Shown: positions 1-6,073 of the stretch, one piece after another | How positions within the stretch are numbered: the stretch's first letter is position 1 | Layout of the letters: each line of letters begins with the position of its first letter | NCBI GenBank assembly: GCA_036745875.1 | Contig: DAIOFH010000096.1 | Span: 1-14,825 of the forward strand | Direction of reading: 5' to 3' | Length of the DNA: 14,825 nt | From: DAIOFH01 sp036745875 | Lineage (GTDB): Bacteria > Planctomycetota > SZUA-567 | Program-made: the position numbers and the translations under genes | Notes under the pieces: model-generated | The model's database searches: none | Told to the model about the DNA's origin: nothing | Seen by the model: the letters and a program-made list of their open reading frames with translations, nothing else

Positions 1-12
1 GTTTTTTTGCCC

Positions 13-681
13 TCATTTTTTTGCATAAAAGACGCAATAATGCAGATATTTATAGATAATATCGAATTGCGAAAAGCCAGCCTCCCGCAACCAACTCAGC
101 TGGTCGTCCATTGTCGACGGATTGTCGAACTTCACCCGTTCATAGCCCTGTTGGATTTCGTCATCCGAAAGGCCGCTGTTTTTGATAAACGTCCCCCATA
201 TGTCGTAGAGCTTCTTTTCCGTTTCGGGAAACGGGCTTAACGCCATGTCGGCATTGAGGAATATGCCCTTGTTGTTCAGCCAGCGATGACAATTCGCATA
301 GAGGTTTTTTTTGCCGTGAGCATCCAGGTGGTGGATGGACAGGGCGGAGATTATGATGTCGAATTTTTTATCGAAGGCGTATGCCGTATAATCCTCGACG
401 ATATATTCGAAATTGTCGAGACCGGCAAAGCGCTCTTTCGCGACAGAGAGCATTTTTTCCGACAAGTCTATCAGCGTGAAATTGGCACGCGGATATTTTT
501 CATACAGGAGCGAGGCATACAATCCGGTACCGCTGCCAATATCCAGAATGGCCGGGGACTCCCCTTCATAGTCCAACATGGCAAGAGGAAGATGATAATA
601 GTCGGCAAAACAAGGGATAAGCTGCCTTCTCTGGCTGTCGTAGTTCTTGGCAATTCTGTCGAACTGTTCCTTTACGCTCAT
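13..681 (-). CDS. Class I SAM-dependent methyltransferase
   Basis: A 222-aa protein with a class I methyltransferase fold. Motif I DIGSGTG is at residues 47-53, followed by an acidic residue ending strand 2 (LIDLSEKM, about 70-77), a motif II/III region (EDYTAYAFDKKFDIIIS, about 96-112) and the post-motif ALSIHHLD at 113-120. It probably transfers a methyl group from S-adenosylmethionine in the cytoplasm; the substrate cannot be read from the sequence. The frame stays open upstream to 777, but I chose the ATG at 681 because GGAAGG lies about 8 nt before it and the protein then begins MSVKEQFDRIAKNYD, a usual start for this family. It is divergent from umuC, with a 338-nt AT-rich gap. Its coding DNA looks more AT-rich than that of umuC. 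Fold assignment is secure; function is open. Confidence 0.85.
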   Translation of the reverse strand: MSVKEQFDRIAKNYDSQRRQLIPCFADYYHLPLAMLDYEGESPAILDIGSGTGLYASLLYEKYPRANFTLIDLSEKMLSVAKERFAGLDNFEYIVEDYTAYAFDKKFDIIISALSIHHLDAHGKKNLYANCHRWLNNKGIFLNADMALSPFPETEKKLYDIWGTFIKNSGLSDDEIQQGYERVKFDNPSTMDDQLSWLREAGFSQFDIIYKYLHYCVFYAKK

Positions 682-734
682 GGCAACATCCTTCCATAAA
701 TAAACAACCCTCTGAATCGTAAAGATTTGCAGGG

Positions 735-750
735 GGAAATATTGATTTCC
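735..750. promoter_or_regulatory. Small perfect inverted repeat upstream of the methyltransferase
   Basis: GGAAAT-attg-ATTTCC is a 6-bp perfect dyad with a 4-nt centre, 54-69 nt upstream of the chosen methyltransferase start. It could be an operator, but this is inferred from position and symmetry alone. The rest of the 682-1019 gap is AT-rich and holds no gene I can support; a plus-strand frame at 795-983 has no ribosome-binding site and no recognisable protein character. Confidence 0.3.
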
Positions 751-968
751 ATACCTTAAGTTGTGAGATAATTTCATTTTCTAATTAATCAGAAATGCTT
801 ATTGTACTTTACACTCCGCCGATTGACCAAGTATTTTTGGTTTATCGACTCTTACAATCTCCTCCATCCAGGCGATGCTGCCATACACTTACATATATAG
901 GAATGTCGATATACAAAACCGAAAATACTTGCAATCCTAATTACCATATATATCATATCACTGCCAAC

Positions 969-982
969 CACAATATATTGTG
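969..982. promoter_or_regulatory. Perfect palindrome upstream of umuC, candidate SOS-type operator
   Basis: CACAATATATTGTG is a perfect 14-bp palindrome lying 38 nt before the umuC start, in the AT-rich gap between divergent genes. umuDC operons are classically repressed by LexA, so an operator is expected here. The palindrome does not match the E. coli box (CTGT-N8-ACAG), the Firmicute GAAC-N4-GTTC box or the alphaproteobacterial GTTC-N7-GTTC box. It may serve LexA of another phylum or a different repressor. Confidence 0.4.
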
Positions 983-1019
983 ATTTGTTCGCTGAGATTG
1001 AATTAACGGATGCTGTATA

Positions 1020-2285
1020 TTGTATGCACTAGTGGATTGCAACTCGTTTTACGCCTCATGCGAAAAGGCCTTCCGCCCGGACCTGGCCAAGCGCCCGGTC
1101 ATTGTCTTATCCAATAACGACGGCTGCGTCATTGCGGCAACGAAGGACGCCAAGGCCGCAGGCCTCACGATAGGTGTGCCGTACTTTCAGGCGCGGGCAA
1201 TCTGCAAAAAGATCAACGCCGAAGTGTTTAGCTCCAACTATACCCTTTACGGCGACATGAGCCGCCGCGTCATGGGGACGCTCCGCACCTTTTCGCCGCG
1301 AATAGAAGTCTATTCTATCGACGAAGCATTTCTGCATATCGAGGACAAGGATCCCGCCCGGAGCATGGCCCTCGGAGACGCCATAGCGGAACGCGTCAAG
1401 CAATGGGTGGGCCTGCCGGTCGGCGTCGGCATAGCGCCAACGAAGACGCTGGCCAAGGTGGCGAACCGCACCGCGAAAAAGCGCGGCCTCCGCAGCCTGG
1501 CGCTGCAGGATCCGGCGGCGATCGACGCCGTCCTGGCGGACATGCCCGTCACCGGCCTCTGGGGCATCCACCATCGCCTTGGTCGGCGTCTCGCTCGCCT
1601 CGGCGTCGAATCCGCCCTGGACCTCAAGCACCTGCCGCCCGCCCACGCACGAAAACTGTTCGGCGTGGTGATGGAACGCATGATCCGCGAACTCCACGGC
1701 GTCCCCTGCATCGACCTCGAGGAACAGCCGCCTCCCAAACAGCAGATTATGGTCTCCCGCTCCTTCGGGCGGCTGGTGACTGAGTACGACGAGTTGGAGC
1801 AGGCATTCGCCACCTACGCGGCGCGCGTCGGCGAAAAGCTGCGACAGCAACGCTGCTTCGCTCGTGCCGTCCATGTCTGGCTGGCGACGAATCCTTTCCG
1901 GGACGTTGACCGCCAGTACACGAACGCCGCCTCGGTCCCGCTGGCCCCCGCCTCCGCCGACTCCGGACAGCTTATCGGCTGCGCTGTGCAGGGACTCAAA
2001 CGGATCTACAGAACAGGGTTTCATTTTAAAAAGGCGGGGGTGCTGGCCCTGGACATTGCCCCGGAGCAGGCGGAACTCGCCCAGAGCAACCTGTTCCATG
2101 ACCTCGGCGAACGCGAGAAGAAAGCCGGACTGATGCAGACGTTTGACGATATAAACCGCCGCTACGGCGCGGGGACACTGGTGTACGCGAGCCAGGGCCT
2201 CGGCGGCGAGGCATGGCGCATGCAGCGCAAGCTGATGTCCCCGATGTACACGACCCGCTGGGAGGATCTGCCGCGAGTCAGCTAA
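1020..2285 (+). CDS. umuC: UmuC, Y-family translesion DNA polymerase V catalytic subunit
   Basis: 421 aa, almost the length of E. coli UmuC (422). The catalytic carboxylates are present: D6 in ALVDCNSFYASCE, and D101/E102 in YSIDEAF. The SNNDGC motif is at 31-36, the helix-hairpin-helix thumb region at about 170-225, and the little-finger domain begins near 243. QSNLF at 355-359 matches in kind and place the beta-clamp-binding pentapeptide of E. coli UmuC (QLNLF). It should copy past DNA lesions with processed UmuD. The start is TTG at 1020: an in-frame stop (TGA, 999-1001) closes the frame upstream, no ATG or GTG lies in between, and the D6-bearing N-terminus aligns from this codon. The Shine-Dalgarno is weak (CGGA), which fits low expression. 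It is the first gene of an operon with a nuclease-like gene and umuD, reversing the usual umuD-umuC order. Confidence 0.95.
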   Translation: MYALVDCNSFYASCEKAFRPDLAKRPVIVLSNNDGCVIAATKDAKAAGLTIGVPYFQARAICKKINAEVFSSNYTLYGDMSRRVMGTLRTFSPRIEVYSIDEAFLHIEDKDPARSMALGDAIAERVKQWVGLPVGVGIAPTKTLAKVANRTAKKRGLRSLALQDPAAIDAVLADMPVTGLWGIHHRLGRRLARLGVESALDLKHLPPAHARKLFGVVMERMIRELHGVPCIDLEEQPPPKQQIMVSRSFGRLVTEYDELEQAFATYAARVGEKLRQQRCFARAVHVWLATNPFRDVDRQYTNAASVPLAPASADSGQLIGCAVQGLKRIYRTGFHFKKAGVLALDIAPEQAELAQSNLFHDLGEREKKAGLMQTFDDINRRYGAGTLVYASQGLGGEAWRMQRKLMSPMYTTRWEDLPRVS

Positions 2286-2308
2286 GGATAAAGAGGTGAG
2301 GGAAATCT

Positions 2309-3040
2309 ATGAGTGAATCGCTGCCCAGGGAAACGGACATGTTCCCGCACATCAAGGCCTGGCTGCTGGGCCAGGGCTACGACGTCTACGGCGAAGTCAA
2401 GAACTGCGACATAGCCGCCACCCGGTCGGACACCCTGGTGCTGGTGGAGATCAAGAGAAGCATCACCCTGACGCTTATCCACCAGATCGTCAAGCGCCAG
2501 CAAACGAACGCCCTCGTTTACGGCGCGGTCATCGCCCCGCCGGAATACACCGACAGGAAATGGCGCGATTCCATGCGCCTTTTTAAACGCCTCGGGGCGG
2601 GGCTGCTCGTAGTCTACATGGAGGAACCGCCGAGGGTGGAGGCGTTGTTCCACCCGAGCGATCTCGACAAGCCGCAGCACAAGGCGATGACCAAGGCGTT
2701 TAAAAAAGAACTCCAGGGCAGGCTCTTCGACGTCAATATCGGCGGCTCACCCGGCTTCAACGCCATGAACTCCCACAAGGAAAAGGCGCTTCGGATCGCG
2801 GTGGCCATTGACCGCCTCGGCCCTTCGACCAAGGCGGTGCTGGCTCACACCGGCGCATCCGCGCTGACCGGGAGTATCCTTCGAACCAACCGCCACGGCT
2901 GGTTTGTGCAGTACGCGAGTGGGCTGTTCGACTTGACGGAAAAAGGCCGCGCCGCCCTCGTCACCTACCGCGACCTCGCCGACCATATCCGCCTCCAGGT
3001 CAACCGCATTGTCATGAACAGTGAAAAACTGCCGGAGTAA
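2309..3040 (+). CDS. DUF2161-like PD-(D/E)XK nuclease-fold protein with C-terminal winged helix
   Basis: 243 aa. The N-terminal half has a PD-(D/E)XK core: an early helix (about 9-23), D34 in NCDIA, D41, then E47-I-K49 in LVLVEIKRS, the D...ExK pattern of this nuclease superfamily, followed by a helix with QIVKRQQ. This resembles DUF2161, described as a putative PD-(D/E)XK phosphodiesterase. Residues from about 155 to 235 look like a winged-helix DNA-binding domain, with a helical segment from NSHKEKALRIAVAIDRLG and a wing ending in LFDLTEKGRAAL. AGGTGAGGG precedes the ATG. It lies 23 nt after umuC and 6 nt before umuD, so it is almost certainly co-transcribed with both. A role in cutting or recognising DNA during mutagenic repair is inference from context; the family function is not established to my knowledge. 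Confidence 0.8.
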   Translation: MSESLPRETDMFPHIKAWLLGQGYDVYGEVKNCDIAATRSDTLVLVEIKRSITLTLIHQIVKRQQTNALVYGAVIAPPEYTDRKWRDSMRLFKRLGAGLLVVYMEEPPRVEALFHPSDLDKPQHKAMTKAFKKELQGRLFDVNIGGSPGFNAMNSHKEKALRIAVAIDRLGPSTKAVLAHTGASALTGSILRTNRHGWFVQYASGLFDLTEKGRAALVTYRDLADHIRLQVNRIVMNSEKLPE

Positions 3041-3046
3041 ATAACG

Positions 3047-3484
3047 ATGAAAAAGAACGCTTTCCGCATCTATCCCTTGGTCGTTTTCAGCAAGGCAGCC
3101 ATTTCCGTGGCCGCTCACCCGGTGCACTCCGGTTTTCCCTCTCCGGCGGACGACTATCTGGAAAACCGTGTCGACCTCAATGTCCGCATGGTCAGGAACC
3201 CCGACGCCACCTTCATGGTCAAGGTGTCAGGCAACTCCATGACCGGTGCGGGAATTTTCGACGGCGACTGGCTGGTCGTCGACAAGAGCCTCGACGCTAT
3301 GGACGGCGACATTGTCGTCGCGATCGTGAACAACGCATTCACCATGAAGCGTTTCCGCCGCCGCGGCTGCGCGGTCACCCTGGAAGCCGAAAACCCCGAC
3401 TTCCCGGCCCTCGTTTTCACCGAAGGGGATGAAATGTCCATCTGGGGCGTGGTGATGCATGTCATCAAGGACTGCCGGCGCTGA
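3047..3484 (+). CDS. umuD: UmuD, self-cleaving subunit of DNA polymerase V
   Basis: 145 aa (E. coli UmuD is 139) with the S24 peptidase/LexA-like fold. The catalytic dyad is Ser64 in VSGNSM and Lys101 in FTMKRF, equivalent to E. coli S60 and K97 with a constant offset of 4. The cleavage region reads HSGFPSPADDY, so the predicted scissile bond is Ser28-Gly29, where E. coli has Cys24-Gly25. RecA-stimulated self-cleavage would give UmuD', which joins UmuC as polymerase V. The start follows the upstream stop by 6 nt, with GGAG inside the end of that gene. It is the last gene of the operon and is followed 27 nt later by a strong hairpin. Confidence 0.93.
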   Translation: MKKNAFRIYPLVVFSKAAISVAAHPVHSGFPSPADDYLENRVDLNVRMVRNPDATFMVKVSGNSMTGAGIFDGDWLVVDKSLDAMDGDIVVAIVNNAFTMKRFRRRGCAVTLEAENPDFPALVFTEGDEMSIWGVVMHVIKDCRR

Positions 3485-3507
3485 CGTCGACACCCCCGGT
3501 ACACATG

Positions 3508-3537
3508 AAAATGCCGTCCCGCCGGGGCGGGACGGCA
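3508..3537. terminator. Intrinsic terminator between convergent umuD and beta-helix genes
   Basis: TGCCGTCCCGCC and GGCGGGACGGCA form a perfect 12-bp inverted repeat around a central GG (3512-3537). On the minus strand it is followed by TTTT (3508-3511), as expected for termination of the beta-helix gene. On the plus strand no T-run follows, so it is a weaker candidate for ending the umu operon. Its place between converging genes fits both uses. Confidence 0.75.
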
Positions 3538-3574
3538 GACATAAAATTATGCCTCGTTCGTATCTGGACTATCA

Positions 3575-4903
3575 TTAATTGCCGTAATAGCCAAACGAAG
3601 CGCTGTCAACGGTACCGGCTGAACTACCTGGCAGCCATTCAAGACCAGCCCCATTGGCTAAAATGGAACTGTGGCGCGAAACATAAAAGCGACGTGCAAT
3701 AGTGGCGTTATTGGTCACTATCGATGTTTTCGGTCCACGCTCAATAAGGCTTCTATCAATCGAGTAACCGGCAACATCCGCAGTCAAATCACGAAGGTCT
3801 ATGACGGAATTGTCGGAAAAAGAGCCGACAAGCAGTGTGCCGTCACTGTGGGCATACCAGAGCAGGGATGGATTTCCCGTGAAAATGATGGAACCCAAAA
3901 GCGATACCCTCCCACCTGCACCAACCATTATCGAACCATTGGTGTTGGTGGCGGTCATCTGTGCCCGGACATCGCCGTTTATAACAAGATTGCTGCCGCG
4001 TTGAGCGTAGATCGCGGATGGCGACGTTCCATTGTCGACAGTTACCGAGAAGGAAACACCGGAGATATGCACCAGGCCGGACACCGCCATAAACGCGCCT
4101 GTATTCCTGGGAGCTTCGATTGCCGTTTTATCCCTGCCGCTGCCCTGAAGGATGAGTACCGAGGATGTCAGCGAAAGTGCTGCGCACCGCACGCTTTCGT
4201 TGAAAACTCCCTCCCCGATATAAATGGTGATATTGTACGGCGAGGTGAACTGCCGTTCCTGGATCTTATTAAACGCCCCGTTGATGGTCCGGAACGCTTC
4301 TGCCGAATTGTCTGCAAAACCGGTGTTGTCGTCATCGCCGTCCTTCCGGACGTAAAACACTTGCGCCGTTGTCGGCTGCGTTTTCTCCGGCTTCCATACG
4401 GTATTGTTGTTTTCGTCCTTCACCAGGTGGTCACCCGGCTGCCCGCCAGGCGGCAACAGGTCATCAGGCTCGCACTCGCAGCGGGTCACCGGTTTCCACA
4501 CCGGCTTGTTGTCCTGGTCCTTGGTGAGGACGTCGTCCGGCTCGCCGCCCGCAGGCAGCAGGTCGTCGGGGTCGCAGGCGCATTCGGCGATCGACTTCCA
4601 GACTGTGTTGTTGTCATCGTCCTTGCTGACGACTTCGCCGGGCTTTCCGCCTTCGGGGATGCCTTCCACCGGTTCGCAATCGCATTCGTTCGCCGGTTTC
4701 CAGACGGGTTTATTGTCCTCGTCCTTGACGAGATGGTCGCCGGGCTCGCCGCCATTAGGGAGAAGACTTTCCGGGTCGAAGTTGTAGACCGGCAGAACAA
4801 GGCAGTCGCGCCTGCGCGGCTTGCACTTCTTCTTTTTCTTTTCTTCACAGCAGTCAGCGATGCCGATGCCGAGTTGCACGATTTTATTGCAATCTTTCTT
4901 CAT
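3575..4903 (-). CDS. Tailspike-like beta-helix protein with four 34-aa repeats and a Cys/Lys-rich N-terminus
   Basis: 442 aa with no recognisable signal peptide or membrane segment. Residues 1-40 are Cys- and Lys/Arg-rich (C5, C18, C19, C27, C34; five lysines at 22-26). Residues 43-174 are four 34-aa repeats of the form DPxxLLPxGGxPGDxLxKDxDNxPVWKP; the first three end in CxC. Residues 184-195 (YVRKDGDDDNTG) and the Ser/Asn/Gly-rich beta-strand stretch to about 410 look like the right-handed parallel beta-helix of phage tailspikes and surface carbohydrate-binding proteins. The C-terminal LEWLPGSSAG is also of tailspike type. AGGAAAG precedes the ATG by 6 nt. It follows a 42-aa peptide gene with a similar N-terminus. 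No other phage structural gene is in the window, so a surface protein is as likely as a prophage relic; the ligand is unknown. Confidence 0.8.
   Translation of the reverse strand: MKKDCNKIVQLGIGIADCCEEKKKKKCKPRRRDCLVLPVYNFDPESLLPNGGEPGDHLVKDEDNKPVWKPANECDCEPVEGIPEGGKPGEVVSKDDDNNTVWKSIAECACDPDDLLPAGGEPDDVLTKDQDNKPVWKPVTRCECEPDDLLPPGGQPGDHLVKDENNNTVWKPEKTQPTTAQVFYVRKDGDDDNTGFADNSAEAFRTINGAFNKIQERQFTSPYNITIYIGEGVFNESVRCAALSLTSSVLILQGSGRDKTAIEAPRNTGAFMAVSGLVHISGVSFSVTVDNGTSPSAIYAQRGSNLVINGDVRAQMTATNTNGSIMVGAGGRVSLLGSIIFTGNPSLLWYAHSDGTLLVGSFSDNSVIDLRDLTADVAGYSIDRSLIERGPKTSIVTNNATIARRFYVSRHSSILANGAGLEWLPGSSAGTVDSASFGYYGN
4382..4777 (-). repeat. Four tandem 102-bp coding repeats
   Basis: Units begin at D43, E77, D111 and E145 of the beta-helix protein, each 34 codons, with conserved GG, KD, N and VWK positions. 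Units 1 and 3 share NKPVWKP; units 2 and 4 share the NNTVWK form. The alternation suggests that a two-unit (204-bp) block was duplicated after an older single-unit duplication. The fourth unit lacks the terminal CxC and runs into the beta-helix. Confidence 0.85.
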
Positions 4904-4984
4904 GATACTTTCCTTTCAGGTTGGTTGGTATATGAGCCCAAAAGTTCACCAGGGATAGAACCCCTCGTACCATAGTCTGGAATG

Positions 4985-5113
4985 TCAATAACACCCTTTG
5001 CCTTTTAGGTTGATTTTAAAGCTTTGCTTTTTCTTCTTTTTCTGTTTACCTGCACAGAAATCGATAGTCCCGCAATGCAAATTCACAACAGGTTCAGTTT
5101 CGTTAGTTGGCAT
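4985..5113 (-). CDS. Small Cys/Lys-rich peptide, 42 aa
   Basis: I translated this by hand; it is shorter than common gene-finder limits. It starts at ATG 5113 with AAGGG about 6 nt upstream and ends at TGA (4985-4987). It opens MPTNETEPVVNL and contains HCGTIDFC, then KQKKKKK and a C-terminal GKGCY, with three cysteines. The pattern V-[NQ]-L-x2-G-x2-[DI]-D-x-C followed by a lysine run also occurs at residues 9-26 of the beta-helix protein encoded 81 nt downstream on the same strand, which supports a real, related coding sequence. No function is recognisable. It could be a free copy of the N-terminal module, a partner, or a relic of a partial duplication. The low-complexity lysine tract lowers the weight of the similarity. 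Confidence 0.5.
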   Translation of the reverse strand: MPTNETEPVVNLHCGTIDFCAGKQKKKKKQSFKINLKGKGCY

Positions 5114-5200
5114 GTTCGCCCTTTCGTAGAAGATATGTTTTTACCTCACAAGAAATCACCGTTTGCTTTTCTGGCCAGATTGCTATGGTGATACATAAAA

Positions 5201-5247
5201 TAGATTCACTTTTGTTTGTGGCTTGAGTAGAAAATGTGAATGATCTA
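5201..5247. repeat. Imperfect inverted repeat in an AT-rich gap
   Basis: TAGATTCAC (5201-5209) faces GTGAATGATCTA (5236-5247), an inverted repeat with a three-base interruption and a 26-nt spacer. It lies about 90-135 nt upstream of the small peptide gene, where its promoter would be expected. I see no gene I can defend between 5114 and 5351. Confidence 0.3.
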
Positions 5248-5351
5248 ATTTTATATATCATGAAGCCGGCCATAAACAACGGCAATTCACCGCTGAAAAT
5301 CACGATTTATCAAGTCCATACCGTATCTAGTAGGGTGATTTCTTGTGTCTT

Positions 5352-5796
5352 TTATCTGGTTATATTTACTTTTTTACAAATCGCCTGATATATGTCTCTA
5401 CCGCCCGATGGAGGATGCGCCTTGTCTTCGTCGACCCCGTATTCCGTTTCGATCTCCCGGTACAACAGGTAAAAGAGGCTATCTGCAGCTGCGGCAGTCA
5501 TGCGGTAGTACCAGTCGATCTCAAATACCCTGAGTTCCGATGCCCGGCGTTCTTCCTGTTGCATCGGCGTCAAGGCCGCCAGCTGGTCGTCGTAAATATG
5601 GCAGGGAGGGCAGTTGAACTACTATTCAGCGCGCGGGGATGCGGGCGCAAGCCCGTTATTGGCGAGAAAATTGTACGCCGTCGATGGCGAGAGGCCGGCG
5701 GTCTCGGCGGTCCGGACCGACAATTGACCCTTCAGAAACAGCTGTCGTATCTGAGTGCGAATGTGGGGGGATCCTCATACTGCCGTCGGCTGCCAT
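5352..5796 (-). pseudogene. Decayed helix-turn-helix gene, phage-like
   Basis: Three minus-strand pieces read as one broken gene. An N-terminal piece starts at ATG 5796 (MAADGSMRIP). A frame change at the six-C run (5765-5770 on the plus strand) leads to a clear helix-turn-helix: HIRTQIRQLFLKG, then LSVRTAETAGLSPSTAYNFL, ending near 5625. Two adjacent in-frame TAG codons (5619-5624) follow. The same frame then stays open for 88 codons (TPMQQEERRASELRVFEIDWYYR and beyond) to a stop at 5352. Removing one C from the run joins the first two pieces. The HTH resembles those of resolvase-type or phage small-terminase regulators, but I cannot name the family. An alternative is a short complete HTH peptide followed by an unrelated open frame. 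Confidence 0.45.
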
Positions 5797-5900
5797 GCAA
5801 GGCACCTGATCAGTTTGGGAATAATACCCATCCAATACCCCCAAGCGTGCGGCTATGCGTGCGGGATCATGCCAAAAAGGGAGCGGTCAAGCCAAATAAT

Positions 5901-5928
5901 AAAAAACCGCAACCTCTTGGGGTTGCGG
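5901..5928 (-). terminator. Intrinsic terminator of the tRNA-Thr gene
   Basis: On the minus strand CCGCAACC-ccaaga-GGTTGCGG (5907-5928) is a perfect 8-bp stem followed directly by TTTTTT (5901-5906). It begins 9 nt beyond the tRNA 3' end. Confidence 0.9.
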
Positions 5929-5936
5929 TATTTATC

Positions 5937-6011
5937 TGGAGCCACCTACCCGATTCGAACGGGTGACCTGCGGTTTACAAAACCGCTGCTCTACCACTGA
6001 GCCAAGGTGGC
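5937..6011 (-). tRNA. tRNA-Thr (anticodon UGU)
   Basis: The full cloverleaf is readable. Acceptor stem GCCACCT pairs with AGGTGGC, the D-loop contains GGCTCAGTGGTAGAGC, the anticodon stem GCGGT/ACCGC encloses TTTGTAA (anticodon TGT at loop positions 34-36, reading ACA), and the T-arm is ACCCG-TTCGAAT-CGGGT. The discriminator is U and the CCA end is encoded in DNA. Length is 72 nt plus CCA. It sits between the zinc-ribbon coiled-coil gene and a decayed phage-like gene. tRNA 3' ends are common integration sites, but I found no second copy of the 3' end elsewhere in the window. Confidence 0.97.
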
Positions 6012-6039
6012 GTTTTTGATTTGTGAAAGGCGGAGCGTT

Positions 6040-6070
6040 ATATAATTCATATTTGTCTGCCGCTTGTCAA
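6040..6070 (-). promoter_or_regulatory. Probable promoter of tRNA-Thr
   Basis: A consensus TTGACA (6065-6070) is followed on the minus strand by an AT-rich segment containing TTATATAAC (6038-6046) about 30 nt before the tRNA. The -10 hexamer is ambiguous: the 17-nt spacing gives AATTAT and longer spacings give TTATAT. The -35 lies just beyond the stop codon of the upstream 6074-7636 gene, which fits an independent promoter. Confidence 0.5.
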
Positions 6071-6073
6071 GGT

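Noticed and set aside
795..983. Plus-strand 62-codon frame upstream of umuC
   Set aside because: It is AT-rich, lacks a ribosome site and contains the candidate umuC operator.
3671..4975. Plus-strand 434-codon open frame opposite the beta-helix gene
   Set aside because: It mirrors the minus-strand repeats and has no ribosome site. The minus frame has beta-helix motifs, clean 34-aa repeats, a ribosome site and a terminator.
5103..5303. Minus-strand 66-codon frame starting with GTG upstream of the 42-aa peptide
   Set aside because: It has no convincing ribosome site and no recognisable character. It overlaps the better-supported peptide start, so I treat the region as promoter DNA.
1020..5936. 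A copy of the tRNA-Thr 3' end as an attachment site
   Set aside because: I looked for the T-arm and acceptor sequence across the left part of the window by eye and found none. A partner could lie outside the window.
5343..5966. Plus-strand 207-codon frame running into the tRNA
   Set aside because: It runs antisense through the decayed HTH gene, the tRNA terminator and part of the tRNA.
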